23,190 bases of DNA from positions 1-23,190 of the forward strand of contig NZ_DATHMR010000179.1 of NCBI RefSeq assembly GCF_035486915.1. Direction: 5' to 3'. The position numbers were made by a program, and so were the translations under genes. Position 1 is the stretch's first letter. Each line of letters begins with the position of its first letter. The stretch comes from Dyella_B sp035486915 (GTDB lineage Bacteria > Pseudomonadota > Gammaproteobacteria > Xanthomonadales > Rhodanobacteraceae). A model generated the notes under the pieces. The model was not told the origin of the DNA, ran no database searches, and saw only the letters and a program-made list of their open reading frames with translations. Below, piece after piece: positions 8,172-15,555 of this stretch.

Positions 8172-9634
8172 CAGACGCACTCAAACAAAGCCATAAACCC
8201 GAAATCCATATGCAGCTGCATGTGGCAGTGGAACAAGGACAAGCCGATCTGATCGGCAGTAAAGTCCACCTCCATGGTTTGATAGCCACCCAGCATCGCC
8301 ACGTCTTTGAGCATGCCAGCGATCGGGTGCCCCGCGATGCGCGTGATTTCAAACCGGTGACGATGAAGATGGATCGGGTGAATGTCATCGCTTTCATTGC
8401 GCATGCGCAACCGATACCGCCGGCCGCGGTGAAGTCGAAACATCGGTTTCATCGATGCCATATCGAACGCCACATCGTTGATCGTCCATCGGTTGAACCC
8501 GTGATCGATGGCGTTTTGTTTGGCGAAGGTCATATCGATCACTTCATCCGGTGGCGGCATCGCCGATGACGTTGACGCAAACCAACGGTAATCCCAACCA
8601 CTCGATGATGGCGCCATCCACTGCGGGCGGCCGCGCTGCCCCGCATACTCGACCACGATGCCCATGCCATTGCAGCGATCATTGTCCGCCAGATCGCCGA
8701 GCACCCATACGCCCGGATGCGTCATTTCCACAATCACGCTGATGCGCTCGGCTGTGCCGAGCCATAACACCGGAACCTCGGCTGGATGTGGAACGGGATT
8801 GCCGTCTAACGCGATCACTTTGAAAGTATGACCCGGCAGCGCCAGACTACGCAGTTCGGTGGCGCTGGCGTTGAGAATATGGAACAACACGCGCTCGCCG
8901 GATTTGACGCGGATAGGCTCGCCGTGGCCCAACTTGCGTCCATTGATCGCGAACGCTTGGTAACCGACCTCGTAACCGTGCGGCATCCCGCGCGCCAGTG
9001 ACGCCTTCATGGCGGCTTCGCCAATGTCTTGGAGCCGGGCATCGCGTTCGGCGGGACGCAGAAAATCCATCGCCATATCACCGCCCTGGCTAAACACCGG
9101 ATCGAATTCTTTCAGAGTGAGGAAGACCTCTTGATCGTACGTACCCGCGTCGTCGCGCGGCTCGATGTAGATCGGTCCGACCAGTCCACTGTATTGCCCG
9201 CGGGTGAGGTCAGCGCCAGCGTGGACATGGGTATGGTAGAAGCGAAAGCCAGCCGGTTTTGCCGTAAAGGTCAGGCGCCGCATGCCGAGTGCCGGAATCG
9301 CAGGGGTGCCTTCTTCTGCGGCCCCATCGACAACCACTGGCACCGATTGCCCGTGCCAGTGAAGTTGTTCGGGTTGATCGGTATCGTTGAATACATCCAC
9401 AACTACCGATTGCCCCTCCTTGAAGCGCAGTAACGGACCGGGACACTGCCCGTTGTAAGTGAGGGTCGACACGATGTGATCCGGGGCTAGCTCCACCAGG
9501 TTGCGACCGATCCGCAGGGTGTAATCGGGCCGTCCGGTTGAAACAGGTGCGGTGAGGGAGCCCATCGGCCAACGCGTGCGTAACCCGAACGCCGCGCCAT
9601 ACCCGCTCATTTTCAAGAAGTTCCGGCGGTGCAT
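8171..9634 (-). CDS. Tat-exported multicopper oxidase (CopA/laccase type)
   Basis: A 487-residue periplasmic multicopper oxidase that would oxidise Cu(I), other metal ions or phenolics and reduce O2 to water. All four copper motifs are visible: HWHG (92-95), HTHVH (134-138), HPIHLH (419-424) and HCHMQLH...GFM (469-481), which supply the trinuclear centre and the type 1 copper with M481 as axial ligand. The N-terminus MHRRNFLK carries a twin-arginine motif, so export should be by Tat after folding. The gene heads a two-gene operon with chrA through a 1-nt stop/start overlap. It lacks the long Met-rich insert usual in large CopA proteins, so it is closer to a compact laccase-like enzyme. The substrate cannot be read from the sequence. 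Confidence 0.94.
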   Translation of the reverse strand: MHRRNFLKMSGYGAAFGLRTRWPMGSLTAPVSTGRPDYTLRIGRNLVELAPDHIVSTLTYNGQCPGPLLRFKEGQSVVVDVFNDTDQPEQLHWHGQSVPVVVDGAAEEGTPAIPALGMRRLTFTAKPAGFRFYHTHVHAGADLTRGQYSGLVGPIYIEPRDDAGTYDQEVFLTLKEFDPVFSQGGDMAMDFLRPAERDARLQDIGEAAMKASLARGMPHGYEVGYQAFAINGRKLGHGEPIRVKSGERVLFHILNASATELRSLALPGHTFKVIALDGNPVPHPAEVPVLWLGTAERISVIVEMTHPGVWVLGDLADNDRCNGMGIVVEYAGQRGRPQWMAPSSSGWDYRWFASTSSAMPPPDEVIDMTFAKQNAIDHGFNRWTINDVAFDMASMKPMFRLHRGRRYRLRMRNESDDIHPIHLHRHRFEITRIAGHPIAGMLKDVAMLGGYQTMEVDFTADQIGLSLFHCHMQLHMDFGFMALFECV

Positions 9635-9680
9635 TTTTTCGGCCCTGTGAAAAAATTGGACCTATCTTTGGCCAAATTCA

Positions 9681-9697
9681 CCTAGGAAATACTTAGG
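9681..9697. promoter_or_regulatory. Imperfect inverted repeat upstream of the MCO-chrA operon
   Basis: CCTAGG and CTTAGG flank AAATA (5 of 6 pairs), 47 bp upstream of the multicopper oxidase start. It lies where an operator would be expected for the only two-gene metal-related operon here. No known CueR, CopR or CsoR box is recognised. Confidence 0.22.
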
Positions 9698-9795
9698 CGA
9701 GCCTCGCATGGACAAATCGCGTGCCAGGAGTCTGCAAACATTTCACCACTCCCATGGAACAAACGATGCCATCGACAATGATGGCGCTATGGAGT

Positions 9796-9818
9796 GTCTG
9801 CTTTCAGTCAAAACGGAC
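9796..9818 (+). repeat. Dispersed hairpin repeat, copy F (degenerate)
   Basis: GTCTGCTTT and AAACGGAC around a CAGTCA-type centre, with outer AGTGTC/GACACT pairing (9793-9821). It is the most divergent member of the family but keeps the same orientation. It lies between the AraC stop and the multicopper oxidase promoter region. Confidence 0.4.
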
Positions 9819-9849
9819 ACTCAGTGCCCGGCGTGGATGATCATGCGGA

Positions 9850-10671
9850 TTATTCTTTTGCCTTTGTAGCGCCATCCGTCTCAGTTAATGCTGACTTTCC
9901 AAAATACCGCGCAGGCGTGGTTCCCAATACAGTGCGGAAGGCCGCAATAAAAGCACTGGGCGTGCTGTAACCCGCTTCCAAGGCAACATGAGTCACCTTC
10001 GATCCTTCGCCGAGGAGGCGTAAGGCGCGCATCAGTCGAAGCTGTTGCCTCCATTTGCCCAAGGTCATCCCCGTTTCGTCTAGAAAAATCCTCTCTATCG
10101 TTCTTCGGCTGGCACCGCTCGCTCTACAGATTTGATTGAGTGGCTGGTTTTCACCAGGATCCACCTGCAGCGCCTCGGCGACACGCAGTCCGCGTGGATC
10201 GTTCAGGTGCGGAAGTTGCAGAGGCACCATCTGAATCACTTGCAGCTGATCGATGACGATGTCGATCAGGTGACGCTGGGTTCGGACTCTCGTGCGCAAC
10301 GAACCGAATGTGCACGCGTGAAAAATAAGCTGTTGCAACAGGGGCGATACGTTTATGACGCAACATTCGCGTGGCAACTTTGTCGCAAGCTTGGGCCTTA
10401 GATACAGCGTCCGCATCGCCACGTTGCCCGACATGGTTATCGTGTGTGGAATGCCCTTGGGTATCCAGACGCCACGCTGAGTGGGAACCACCCATGTGCC
10501 CGTGGCAGTGCGAACCGTCATGACGCCGAGCGACGCGTAAACCAGCTGATCGCGATCGTGAAGATGCAGCGGAATGGTGTGGCCGGCAGGGTAGTCACGC
10601 GTAAGCGTAACTATCGCGTCTGCGCTATGGGCCACGCGATCGACGATTGCCGTTTGTCGCATATTCGACAT
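9850..10671 (-). CDS. AraC-family regulator with N-terminal cupin
   Basis: A 273-residue cytoplasmic regulator. The N-terminal part is a cupin sensor domain (PLHLHDRDQLVYASLGVMTV, then GVWIPKGIPHTI). The C-terminal ~100 residues carry the two AraC helix-turn-helices (PLNQICRASGASRRTIERIF and THVALEAGYSTPSAFIAAFR) and the family ending RTVLGTTPARYF. This build resembles the NimR/cupin-AraC group, whose members often control neighbouring efflux genes. It is on the same strand as, and 215 bp upstream of, the MCO-chrA operon, and divergent from the secreted protein at 10751; either could be a target. The start at 10671 has no ribosome binding site but sits just after a perfect -10 box, suggesting a leaderless mRNA. 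Confidence 0.93.
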   Translation of the reverse strand: MSNMRQTAIVDRVAHSADAIVTLTRDYPAGHTIPLHLHDRDQLVYASLGVMTVRTATGTWVVPTQRGVWIPKGIPHTITMSGNVAMRTLYLRPKLATKLPRECCVINVSPLLQQLIFHACTFGSLRTRVRTQRHLIDIVIDQLQVIQMVPLQLPHLNDPRGLRVAEALQVDPGENQPLNQICRASGASRRTIERIFLDETGMTLGKWRQQLRLMRALRLLGEGSKVTHVALEAGYSTPSAFIAAFRTVLGTTPARYFGKSALTETDGATKAKE

Positions 10672-10679
10672 TTATTGTC

Positions 10680-10709
10680 ATTATATCGATAGCGAGCAGA
10701 GCTCCACAA
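10680..10709 (-). promoter_or_regulatory. Candidate sigma-70 promoter of the AraC gene
   Basis: On the minus strand, TTGTGG (10709-10704) and a perfect TATAAT (10685-10680) are separated by 18 bp. The expected transcription start falls at about 10673, only two or so bases before the ATG at 10671, which would make the AraC transcript leaderless. The -10 match is exact and the -35 match is partial. Confidence 0.5.
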
Positions 10710-10750
10710 CGCTCATGCTGCGAGACACCAAACCACGGAGCATCGCGAAA

Positions 10751-11284
10751 ATGACGCAGCAGCTCAGGCAAGTTGTTCTGGTCTGCATCACGGGCGCATG
10801 TATGGCGCTCGCTCCGCACGCCTTTGCAGCATCGACGGCCTCTTCATGCGCTACCCATGCGGAAAACCGGCAACTCGACTTTTGGGTTGGCGACTGGGCT
10901 GTCGGTGGACAAGGTGCGGCGGCTAACGCCTCTAGCAGTGTTGCTTTGACGCTAGACAAATGCGCAGTCGTCGAACGCTGGGACGGCGGACGTGGACACC
11001 GAGGGGAAAATATCTTTGCGTATAGCGCAGACGATAAACGCTGGCATGGCATGTTTGTCGACAACGAAGGGCGTGTGCATACATTTTTAGACGGAAAGGC
11101 ATCGCCGGACGGCGTAACTCTCTTAGGCCCAAGCATTGGACCCGATGGCACATCGGTACTCAACCGCGTACGCATAGTGCGAATTGGGCCAAACAGAGTG
11201 GATCAGGTATGGGAGAAATCGGCCGACAACGGTCACACCTGGTCGTTAGCTTTTCGCGGCGAGTACTCGCGAAAGAATCCCTGA
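10751..11284 (+). CDS. Secreted hypothetical protein (DUF1579-like)
   Basis: A 177-residue protein with a clear Sec signal peptide (LVCITGACMALAPHAFAAS, cleavage about residue 27), so it is periplasmic or secreted. The mature part begins with ENRQLDFWVGDWAVGG, the kind of HxxLDFWxGxW motif that opens DUF1579-type lipocalin-like domains, and continues with repeated beta strands (AYSADDKRWHGMFVDNEGRV; VRIVRIGPNRVDQVWEKSAD). This is a resemblance, not a firm assignment, and the function is unknown. I chose the ATG at 10751 because GGAG lies 10 nt upstream and the signal peptide starts there. It is divergent from the AraC gene and may be regulated by it. Confidence 0.78.
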   Translation: MTQQLRQVVLVCITGACMALAPHAFAASTASSCATHAENRQLDFWVGDWAVGGQGAAANASSSVALTLDKCAVVERWDGGRGHRGENIFAYSADDKRWHGMFVDNEGRVHTFLDGKASPDGVTLLGPSIGPDGTSVLNRVRIVRIGPNRVDQVWEKSADNGHTWSLAFRGEYSRKNP

Positions 11285-11762
11285 TTCCGCAAGACGATTG
11301 CAGTCGCCTTTTACGGCAGAACAGACAGCGAAGTCACAGATTTCGTCGCTGAGTATTCATGCAAATTATGCGCTCGCAGTAGCTTTGATTCCGTCTGCCG
11401 TTCTCTTTATCGCGAATGCTGTCCAAAAAAATACGCGCCCCGCGCTGACTAGCCATTCTGCGGACGTTGGCGAAAATGCGCGACGAGTTCCGGTAGTCGC
11501 AGAGCGAATGCAACTCGGCTAAGCGTGCACTGCGCTATGGTCACGGAGCGAAAATCCTCACCAACGCTGTATTTCTAAAGACCATCGATCCTTAAAATAT
11601 GCAACTTTGCGCCGACTCTTCTAAACAAATTTCCGCAAACATACCGATTTCTTCCAATCGCCACCGACGTGCACAGACTAAACGGCATTGCCCTGGAATC
11701 AGCGAGCGTTGATCGTTGCAAGTCCTGCAAGAGGAAATAGTTGAGTGCACCTCGCAAACAAT
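11285..11762. other. Intergenic region without a convincing gene
   Basis: About 480 bp between the secreted protein and the barrel gene's terminator. A 74-codon open frame at 11298-11522 has only a TTG start, no ribosome binding site and no family resemblance, so I do not call it. No repeat of the window's hairpin family is seen here. Confidence 0.5.
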
Positions 11763-11786
11763 CGCGGCCGCACAATGGCGGCCGCG
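11763..11786 (-). terminator. Strong GC hairpin, probable terminator of the outer-membrane barrel gene
   Basis: CGCGGCCGC and GCGGCCGCG pair as a perfect 9-bp stem around a 6-nt loop (ACAATG), starting 26 bp past the barrel stop codon. On the minus strand it is followed by GATTGTTTG, only moderately T-rich, so termination strength is uncertain. Each arm contains a NotI-type octamer. Confidence 0.5.
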
Positions 11787-11811
11787 CTGTATGGTGCTTG
11801 TTGCGTAGAAC

Positions 11812-12438
11812 TCAGAAGCGGTATTCGAGGGTGCCGCCGTATACGCTGGTGCCGAAATGACCCTGCCAGATGCCGGGGGCCTGCGAATGGTATTCGTCGT
11901 AATTCAGGCTGATGCCCAGGTGACGGTTGAAGTCGTAGCCCACGCCTGCGCCCGCATAAAAGCCGTTGCCGGTGGCACTGGATGTGGTGCTTGGTATTAG
12001 ACCGAACGTGTCGTGCTGATGTCCGTCGGTCTGCGAGTGGAACCAGCCTCCGCGCACCGAAAAGAACCAGCCGTTGGCGTCGCCAGCATGCCACTTGAAA
12101 ACGCCGCCCAAGATTTCACCATCGGTTTTAGCGCTTATACGGAGCGGGTCATAAGGACCACCTAAACTGCTCACGAGCTTGTAGTTGGTTCCCGCTACGT
12201 TACCCAAATCCACGTAGCCGGTTTCCACGCCCCAGGTATACGACTGGGCGTTCCACAGATAGCCCAGACGCACCGCGCCTGCCCAACTGGTGGGATCCCG
12301 GTCCCGCAGATTGTTGAAAGCCGTATCCTGGCCTGCTGCTTCGCCATTGACGAAGATTTGGCCATCCACTGCCATAGCCGACGTGGACGCAACAGCGATG
12401 GCCACGCCGATGGCGATTTTTGAAATCCCTATTTTCAT
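11812..12438 (-). CDS. Outer-membrane beta-barrel protein
   Basis: A 208-residue protein with a Sec signal peptide (MKIGISKIAIGVAIAVASTS, cleavage after AMA) and alternating amphipathic strands throughout, ending in the YRF C-terminus that the BAM machinery recognises. The size suggests an eight-stranded barrel of the OmpA/OmpX/opacity-like (OMP_b-brl) kind. Typical strand pairs are AVRLGYLW, GVETGYVDLG, GFYAGAGVGYDF and GGTLEYRF. The start at 12438 is chosen for AGGGG about 6 nt upstream and the signal peptide; the open frame continues to 12528 but would bury the signal. It stands alone on the minus strand with an inverted repeat upstream and a hairpin downstream. Its role (adhesion, stability or small-molecule passage) cannot be read from sequence. 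Confidence 0.85.
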   Translation of the reverse strand: MKIGISKIAIGVAIAVASTSAMAVDGQIFVNGEAAGQDTAFNNLRDRDPTSWAGAVRLGYLWNAQSYTWGVETGYVDLGNVAGTNYKLVSSLGGPYDPLRISAKTDGEILGGVFKWHAGDANGWFFSVRGGWFHSQTDGHQHDTFGLIPSTTSSATGNGFYAGAGVGYDFNRHLGISLNYDEYHSQAPGIWQGHFGTSVYGGTLEYRF

Positions 12439-13029
12439 TGAAGCCCCTGATAAGAAGAGTGGGTTGTTGTCGACGAATGAACGCAACGATCCGACCACTT
12501 TGGTGTTTGCGCCGATCCAGCAGCGCAAACTTTTGCGACCGCAAGTAAATTCGCGGCCCGGGTATTTTCAGCGAAAGCTATGCGCTTCGCAAACAGCTCG
12601 GGGGCCCTAAAACGGGGCGGAGGTAATTTAGGAAGATTAACTACGCCGTGTCGTTTTTGACTGTTGAACTCCCTATTCAATTCTTCGCACCGACGGTGGC
12701 GTTATAAGTCCGCTCTTAAAAATTGAATCGGAAGGCACACTCAGCGACCGCAGCCTCAATCATGGAAAGCCGTGCAGAAATAGCGCCGCCTCACCACTAC
12801 CGCGATCCGTCTACGCGATCTTGCCCAAACGTGTAATGACAAAATGCCGCGAAGCATTCCAGGCTGCGGCATCCGTATGCGAACCGATCAATCCTGAGGC
12901 CCACGTGCGATAGGTGCTAATACGAGATTGTCTGCGACGCATCTCAATGTCACTTGTAATGCGGTGTTCGATGAGCGGCATCGCTCTCATGCATAGGTGC
13001 TTAGCGAGCTCTTTGAATGGCGCATCGAG
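12439..13029. other. 590-bp intergenic region upstream of the barrel gene
   Basis: No supported ORF. The part nearest the barrel gene holds the inverted repeat at 12505-12530. Around 12707-12735 there is a GTCCGCT...TCGGAAG string that vaguely recalls the hairpin repeat but with an insertion in the centre. The stretch 12740-13029 shows nothing I can name. Confidence 0.5.
12505..12530. promoter_or_regulatory. Perfect 8-bp inverted repeat upstream of the barrel gene
   Basis: GTTTGCGC (12505-12512) and GCGCAAAC (12523-12530) flank a 10-bp centre. It lies 67-92 bp before the barrel ATG, so it is either an operator or a hairpin in the 5' untranslated region. No regulator is recognised from the motif. 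Confidence 0.4.
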
Positions 13030-14613
13030 CTACACGAGCTTCCTGGTTCGCTGCAGCGAAAAACCCAACAGCACCGCGGCAAGCACCAAATAGGCGCCTG
13101 CGAACTGAAGCGCAATCGCGCGAGACAATGGATCGAGAAGCCACGGCAAATACAGATTGCCCGCTGGCGTTACCGAATGAATCACGCCAAATAACGTCAG
13201 CGCGCCACCCAACAGGACAATGCTCGCGGCACGCCCTAGCTTTCCGTCAATCATGGCGACCAGAAAGCTGGCCCAGATCATCGAGGTGATGATGAAGCCA
13301 TTGCCGAGAACATTGATCACCGCCAGTTCCGAGATACCTTGCGATGCGTCGTTGTAGAGCGCATTGAAATGATCGGCAGCAACGTACGTCGGATCGCCCA
13401 GTTTTATGGCGACCATGCGTGCGATCGCGGGAAAGAAACTGAAAACGACTGCCGTGGCATAACGCGTCGGCGTCGCCTCGAAAGCCTGGGTCGTGATGCC
13501 AATGGCGACGAACACCAGAATCGGCGCGAGTACGGCAAGCGGCAGCATCTCCACCAGATTCGACAAGTAGCCAAACACACCGCCAAGACCGATCACAATA
13601 CCCGCGATCAATGTGTAGCCAATGCGTGCACCCATCGCGCGATACGCAGGCTGACCGATATAGGGCGTGGTTTGCGCGACGCCACCGCAGCAGCCGGCGA
13701 TCAGGGTAGCCAGGGCTTCGACCAGCAAGATGTCGCGCGTGTTGTAGTCATCGCCAGCGGCGCGCGCACTTTCCGTCACATTGATGCCGCCGACCACCAT
13801 CAATAAGCCGAAAGGAAGAATCAAAGGCAGATACGGCACGGTCAGCGGCAAACCGTGTATCCATTGCAACGTCGGCCAAGGTAGCGCCACGCGCCACTGC
13901 CATGCCGACATGGCGTGATAACCATGACCCAGCCATCCCAGCGGGCCGAGCACTTCATACAGGGAAAGGCTTACGGCGAATGCGACCAGCACGCCCGGCA
14001 GATTCCAGGGCATGCGGCCACGCGCAATCAGCGCGTAAAGCACCACGCCGAGTCCGGCGAAACCAACCACTGGCACCTTCATGATTTCCACCAGGGGAAG
14101 GAAACCCATGAGCACGAGTGCAATGCCGGCAATCGAGCCGAGCAAGCCTGCACGTGGAACATGACGTTGCACCATCGAACCGAAGAACGACAGCACCGTC
14201 TTCAGCACCCCCATCACCACGAGTGATGCCATTCCGAGCTGCCACGTCGCGATGGCGGCTGCGTGCTCGTCCATGCCACTTTGCTTGTAGCCGAGAAATG
14301 CGGGGCCGAGCACCAGCAACGCCATGCCGATGCTGGTGGGCGCATCGACACCGAGCGGCATCGCAGTGGTATCGACACGGCCCGTGCGACGCGCAACGCG
14401 GCGTGCCATGACGGTGTAAGCGAGATTGCCCAACAACACGCCCAACGCCGTGCCCGGAAACATACGGGTGTAGACAATATCCGCAGGGAATCCAAAGATG
14501 CCGATCAGCGCCGTGGCAAGAAATGCCATCACGGACAAATTGTCGACGAGCAATCCTAAAAAGCCATTGAAATCGCTGGCCACAAAAAACGAACGTCTAC
14601 CTGCAATGTTCAC
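13030..14613 (-). CDS. NCS2/AzgA-like permease of unknown substrate
   Basis: A 527-residue inner-membrane transporter with about 12-14 hydrophobic helices. Features recall the xanthine/uracil/vitamin C permease superfamily: an early FGFPADIVYTRMFPGTALGV segment, a half-helix-like TTAMPLGVDAPTSIGMALLV, and the mid-protein CCGGVAQTTPYIGQPAYRAM, placed like the substrate-binding helix-break motif of AzgA/NCS2 proteins. I assign the superfamily by this resemblance; the substrate is unknown. The start is a GTG at 14613 with AGGA 7-8 nt upstream; the open frame runs further to 14820 but that part overlaps the lipoprotein gene. It follows the DUF3574 gene by 29 bp, so the two form an operon, divergent from the TonB-dependent receptor. 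Confidence 0.82.
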   Translation of the reverse strand: MNIAGRRSFFVASDFNGFLGLLVDNLSVMAFLATALIGIFGFPADIVYTRMFPGTALGVLLGNLAYTVMARRVARRTGRVDTTAMPLGVDAPTSIGMALLVLGPAFLGYKQSGMDEHAAAIATWQLGMASLVVMGVLKTVLSFFGSMVQRHVPRAGLLGSIAGIALVLMGFLPLVEIMKVPVVGFAGLGVVLYALIARGRMPWNLPGVLVAFAVSLSLYEVLGPLGWLGHGYHAMSAWQWRVALPWPTLQWIHGLPLTVPYLPLILPFGLLMVVGGINVTESARAAGDDYNTRDILLVEALATLIAGCCGGVAQTTPYIGQPAYRAMGARIGYTLIAGIVIGLGGVFGYLSNLVEMLPLAVLAPILVFVAIGITTQAFEATPTRYATAVVFSFFPAIARMVAIKLGDPTYVAADHFNALYNDASQGISELAVINVLGNGFIITSMIWASFLVAMIDGKLGRAASIVLLGGALTLFGVIHSVTPAGNLYLPWLLDPLSRAIALQFAGAYLVLAAVLLGFSLQRTRKLV

Positions 14614-14642
14614 GCGATGTTCCTGTCGGCTGCAGAAAAAGA

Positions 14643-15089
14643 TCAGAAGGAAACATCGGCCGGCTGCGTCACACGCAATACCGATTGATCGCCTGTGCGT
14701 TGCTTCCACGCAGAACGGATGGCTTCGATCTTGTCGCGATTGGCTTGTGTGTCGAGGTAATCGATCACCAGCAGTTTGGAATGCAGTCGCTCGGGCGTGG
14801 TCTCTTGCTTGCCTTGCCATTGACCGTAGACATCAACGACCGTCAAGCCATCCGGAAAGCGAGGCGTGACTTCCTTATCGAGAAAATCACGCCACGTCGA
14901 TTCGCTGATGCCTTCTTGCGGCTGATCGGCGGGACCAAGCCCAAAGTAAAGACGTGTATCTACCCAGCCCTGCGTTTGCGCCGGGTGAGCTGCGTCACCT
15001 TGCAGGGTCGCCGTCGCCGGTGATGTCGTCGCACAGGCAGTCAGTTGCAGAACCAGCAGTAGAGCACACAGCTGATGGACGGTTTTCAT
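14643..15089 (-). CDS. DUF3574 lipoprotein
   Basis: A 148-residue exported protein. The lipobox LTAC sets C19 as the lipidated residue, after the signal MKTVHQLCALLLVLQ. The mature domain shows the DUF3574 pattern WVDTRLYFGLG, STWRDFLDKEVTPRFPDG, LTVVDVYGQWQGK. DUF3574 has no known biochemical function. GGGGAA just before the ATG serves as ribosome binding site. It is first in an operon with the permease downstream (29-bp gap), and divergent from the TonB-dependent receptor at 15556. A periplasmic-facing lipoprotein, an inner-membrane permease and an outer-membrane receptor would together span the envelope. Confidence 0.88.
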   Translation of the reverse strand: MKTVHQLCALLLVLQLTACATTSPATATLQGDAAHPAQTQGWVDTRLYFGLGPADQPQEGISESTWRDFLDKEVTPRFPDGLTVVDVYGQWQGKQETTPERLHSKLLVIDYLDTQANRDKIEAIRSAWKQRTGDQSVLRVTQPADVSF

Positions 15090-15555
15090 GGATTCCCCGT
15101 TGCAGATCGTTTGGACGTCCAGAAGGAAAGCGCGACGTGTGGCATGGAGTATTCATGACGACTTGGCCGTGAGGCAATCGATTCGGCTCGGCAACCCCTC
15201 ACCGTCGTCGCACCCCGCCCGCTGACCGAGAAATCAAAATTTGTTGCTGTCGCACAACTGACGAATGACCGGGTTCAACGTCAATGGCCATATTGAGCAT
15301 GATGCCCGATTCGAATAAACCGTTGATTTCATTTATCGATAGCGACATTCCAAAAGGGAATAAGCCTTCTCCATCACGCAATCTAGACAGGAGCGCGTCA
15401 ATCGGATAAACAAAATGTTACATCGCAGCATGCGATCTGACGGCGTTGGGGAGCCAATCCAGTCGTTGCGATGGGGGACGCAATACAAAAACCAGATTGG
15501 GCGCCGGCAGATAGGCGTTCATTTCATTTAGACGTCTATTTGGGGGTGAGCACGC
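15090..15555. other. 466-bp divergent control region between the DUF3574 and TonB-receptor genes
   Basis: No supported ORF. It must hold both divergent promoters. The plus-strand gene has a strong ribosome binding site (GGGGGTGAG, 15541-15549). A short inverted repeat, ATCGCA and TGCGAT around GCA, is at 15422-15436. I looked for a cobalamin or TPP riboswitch and for a Fur box and saw none that is convincing. Confidence 0.5.
15422..15436. promoter_or_regulatory. Short inverted repeat upstream of the TonB-dependent receptor
   Basis: ATCGCA and TGCGAT flank GCA (6-bp perfect arms), 120 bp before the receptor ATG. It is a possible operator, but a repeat this short can occur by chance. Confidence 0.22.

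Noticed and set aside
8093..8569. Long plus-strand ORFs antisense to the MCO and chrA genes, and similar long antisense ORFs over the permease (13339-14559), receptor (16069-16935) and heme sensor (22330-23058)
   Set aside because: They are shadows of GC-rich coding sequence: Arg/His-rich, no ribosome binding sites, and opposite to genes with clear motifs.
11298..11522. 74-codon plus-strand ORF with a hydrophobic stretch
   Set aside because: Only a TTG start, no ribosome binding site, and no family resemblance.
12707..12738. Possible seventh copy of the hairpin repeat (GTCCGCT ... TCGGAAG)
   Set aside because: The centre is expanded and the right arm does not pair with the left; similarity is too weak.
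15400..15555. Possible cobalamin-type riboswitch before the TonB receptor
   Set aside because: A GAGCCA-like string is present, but the conserved B12-box and core elements are not.
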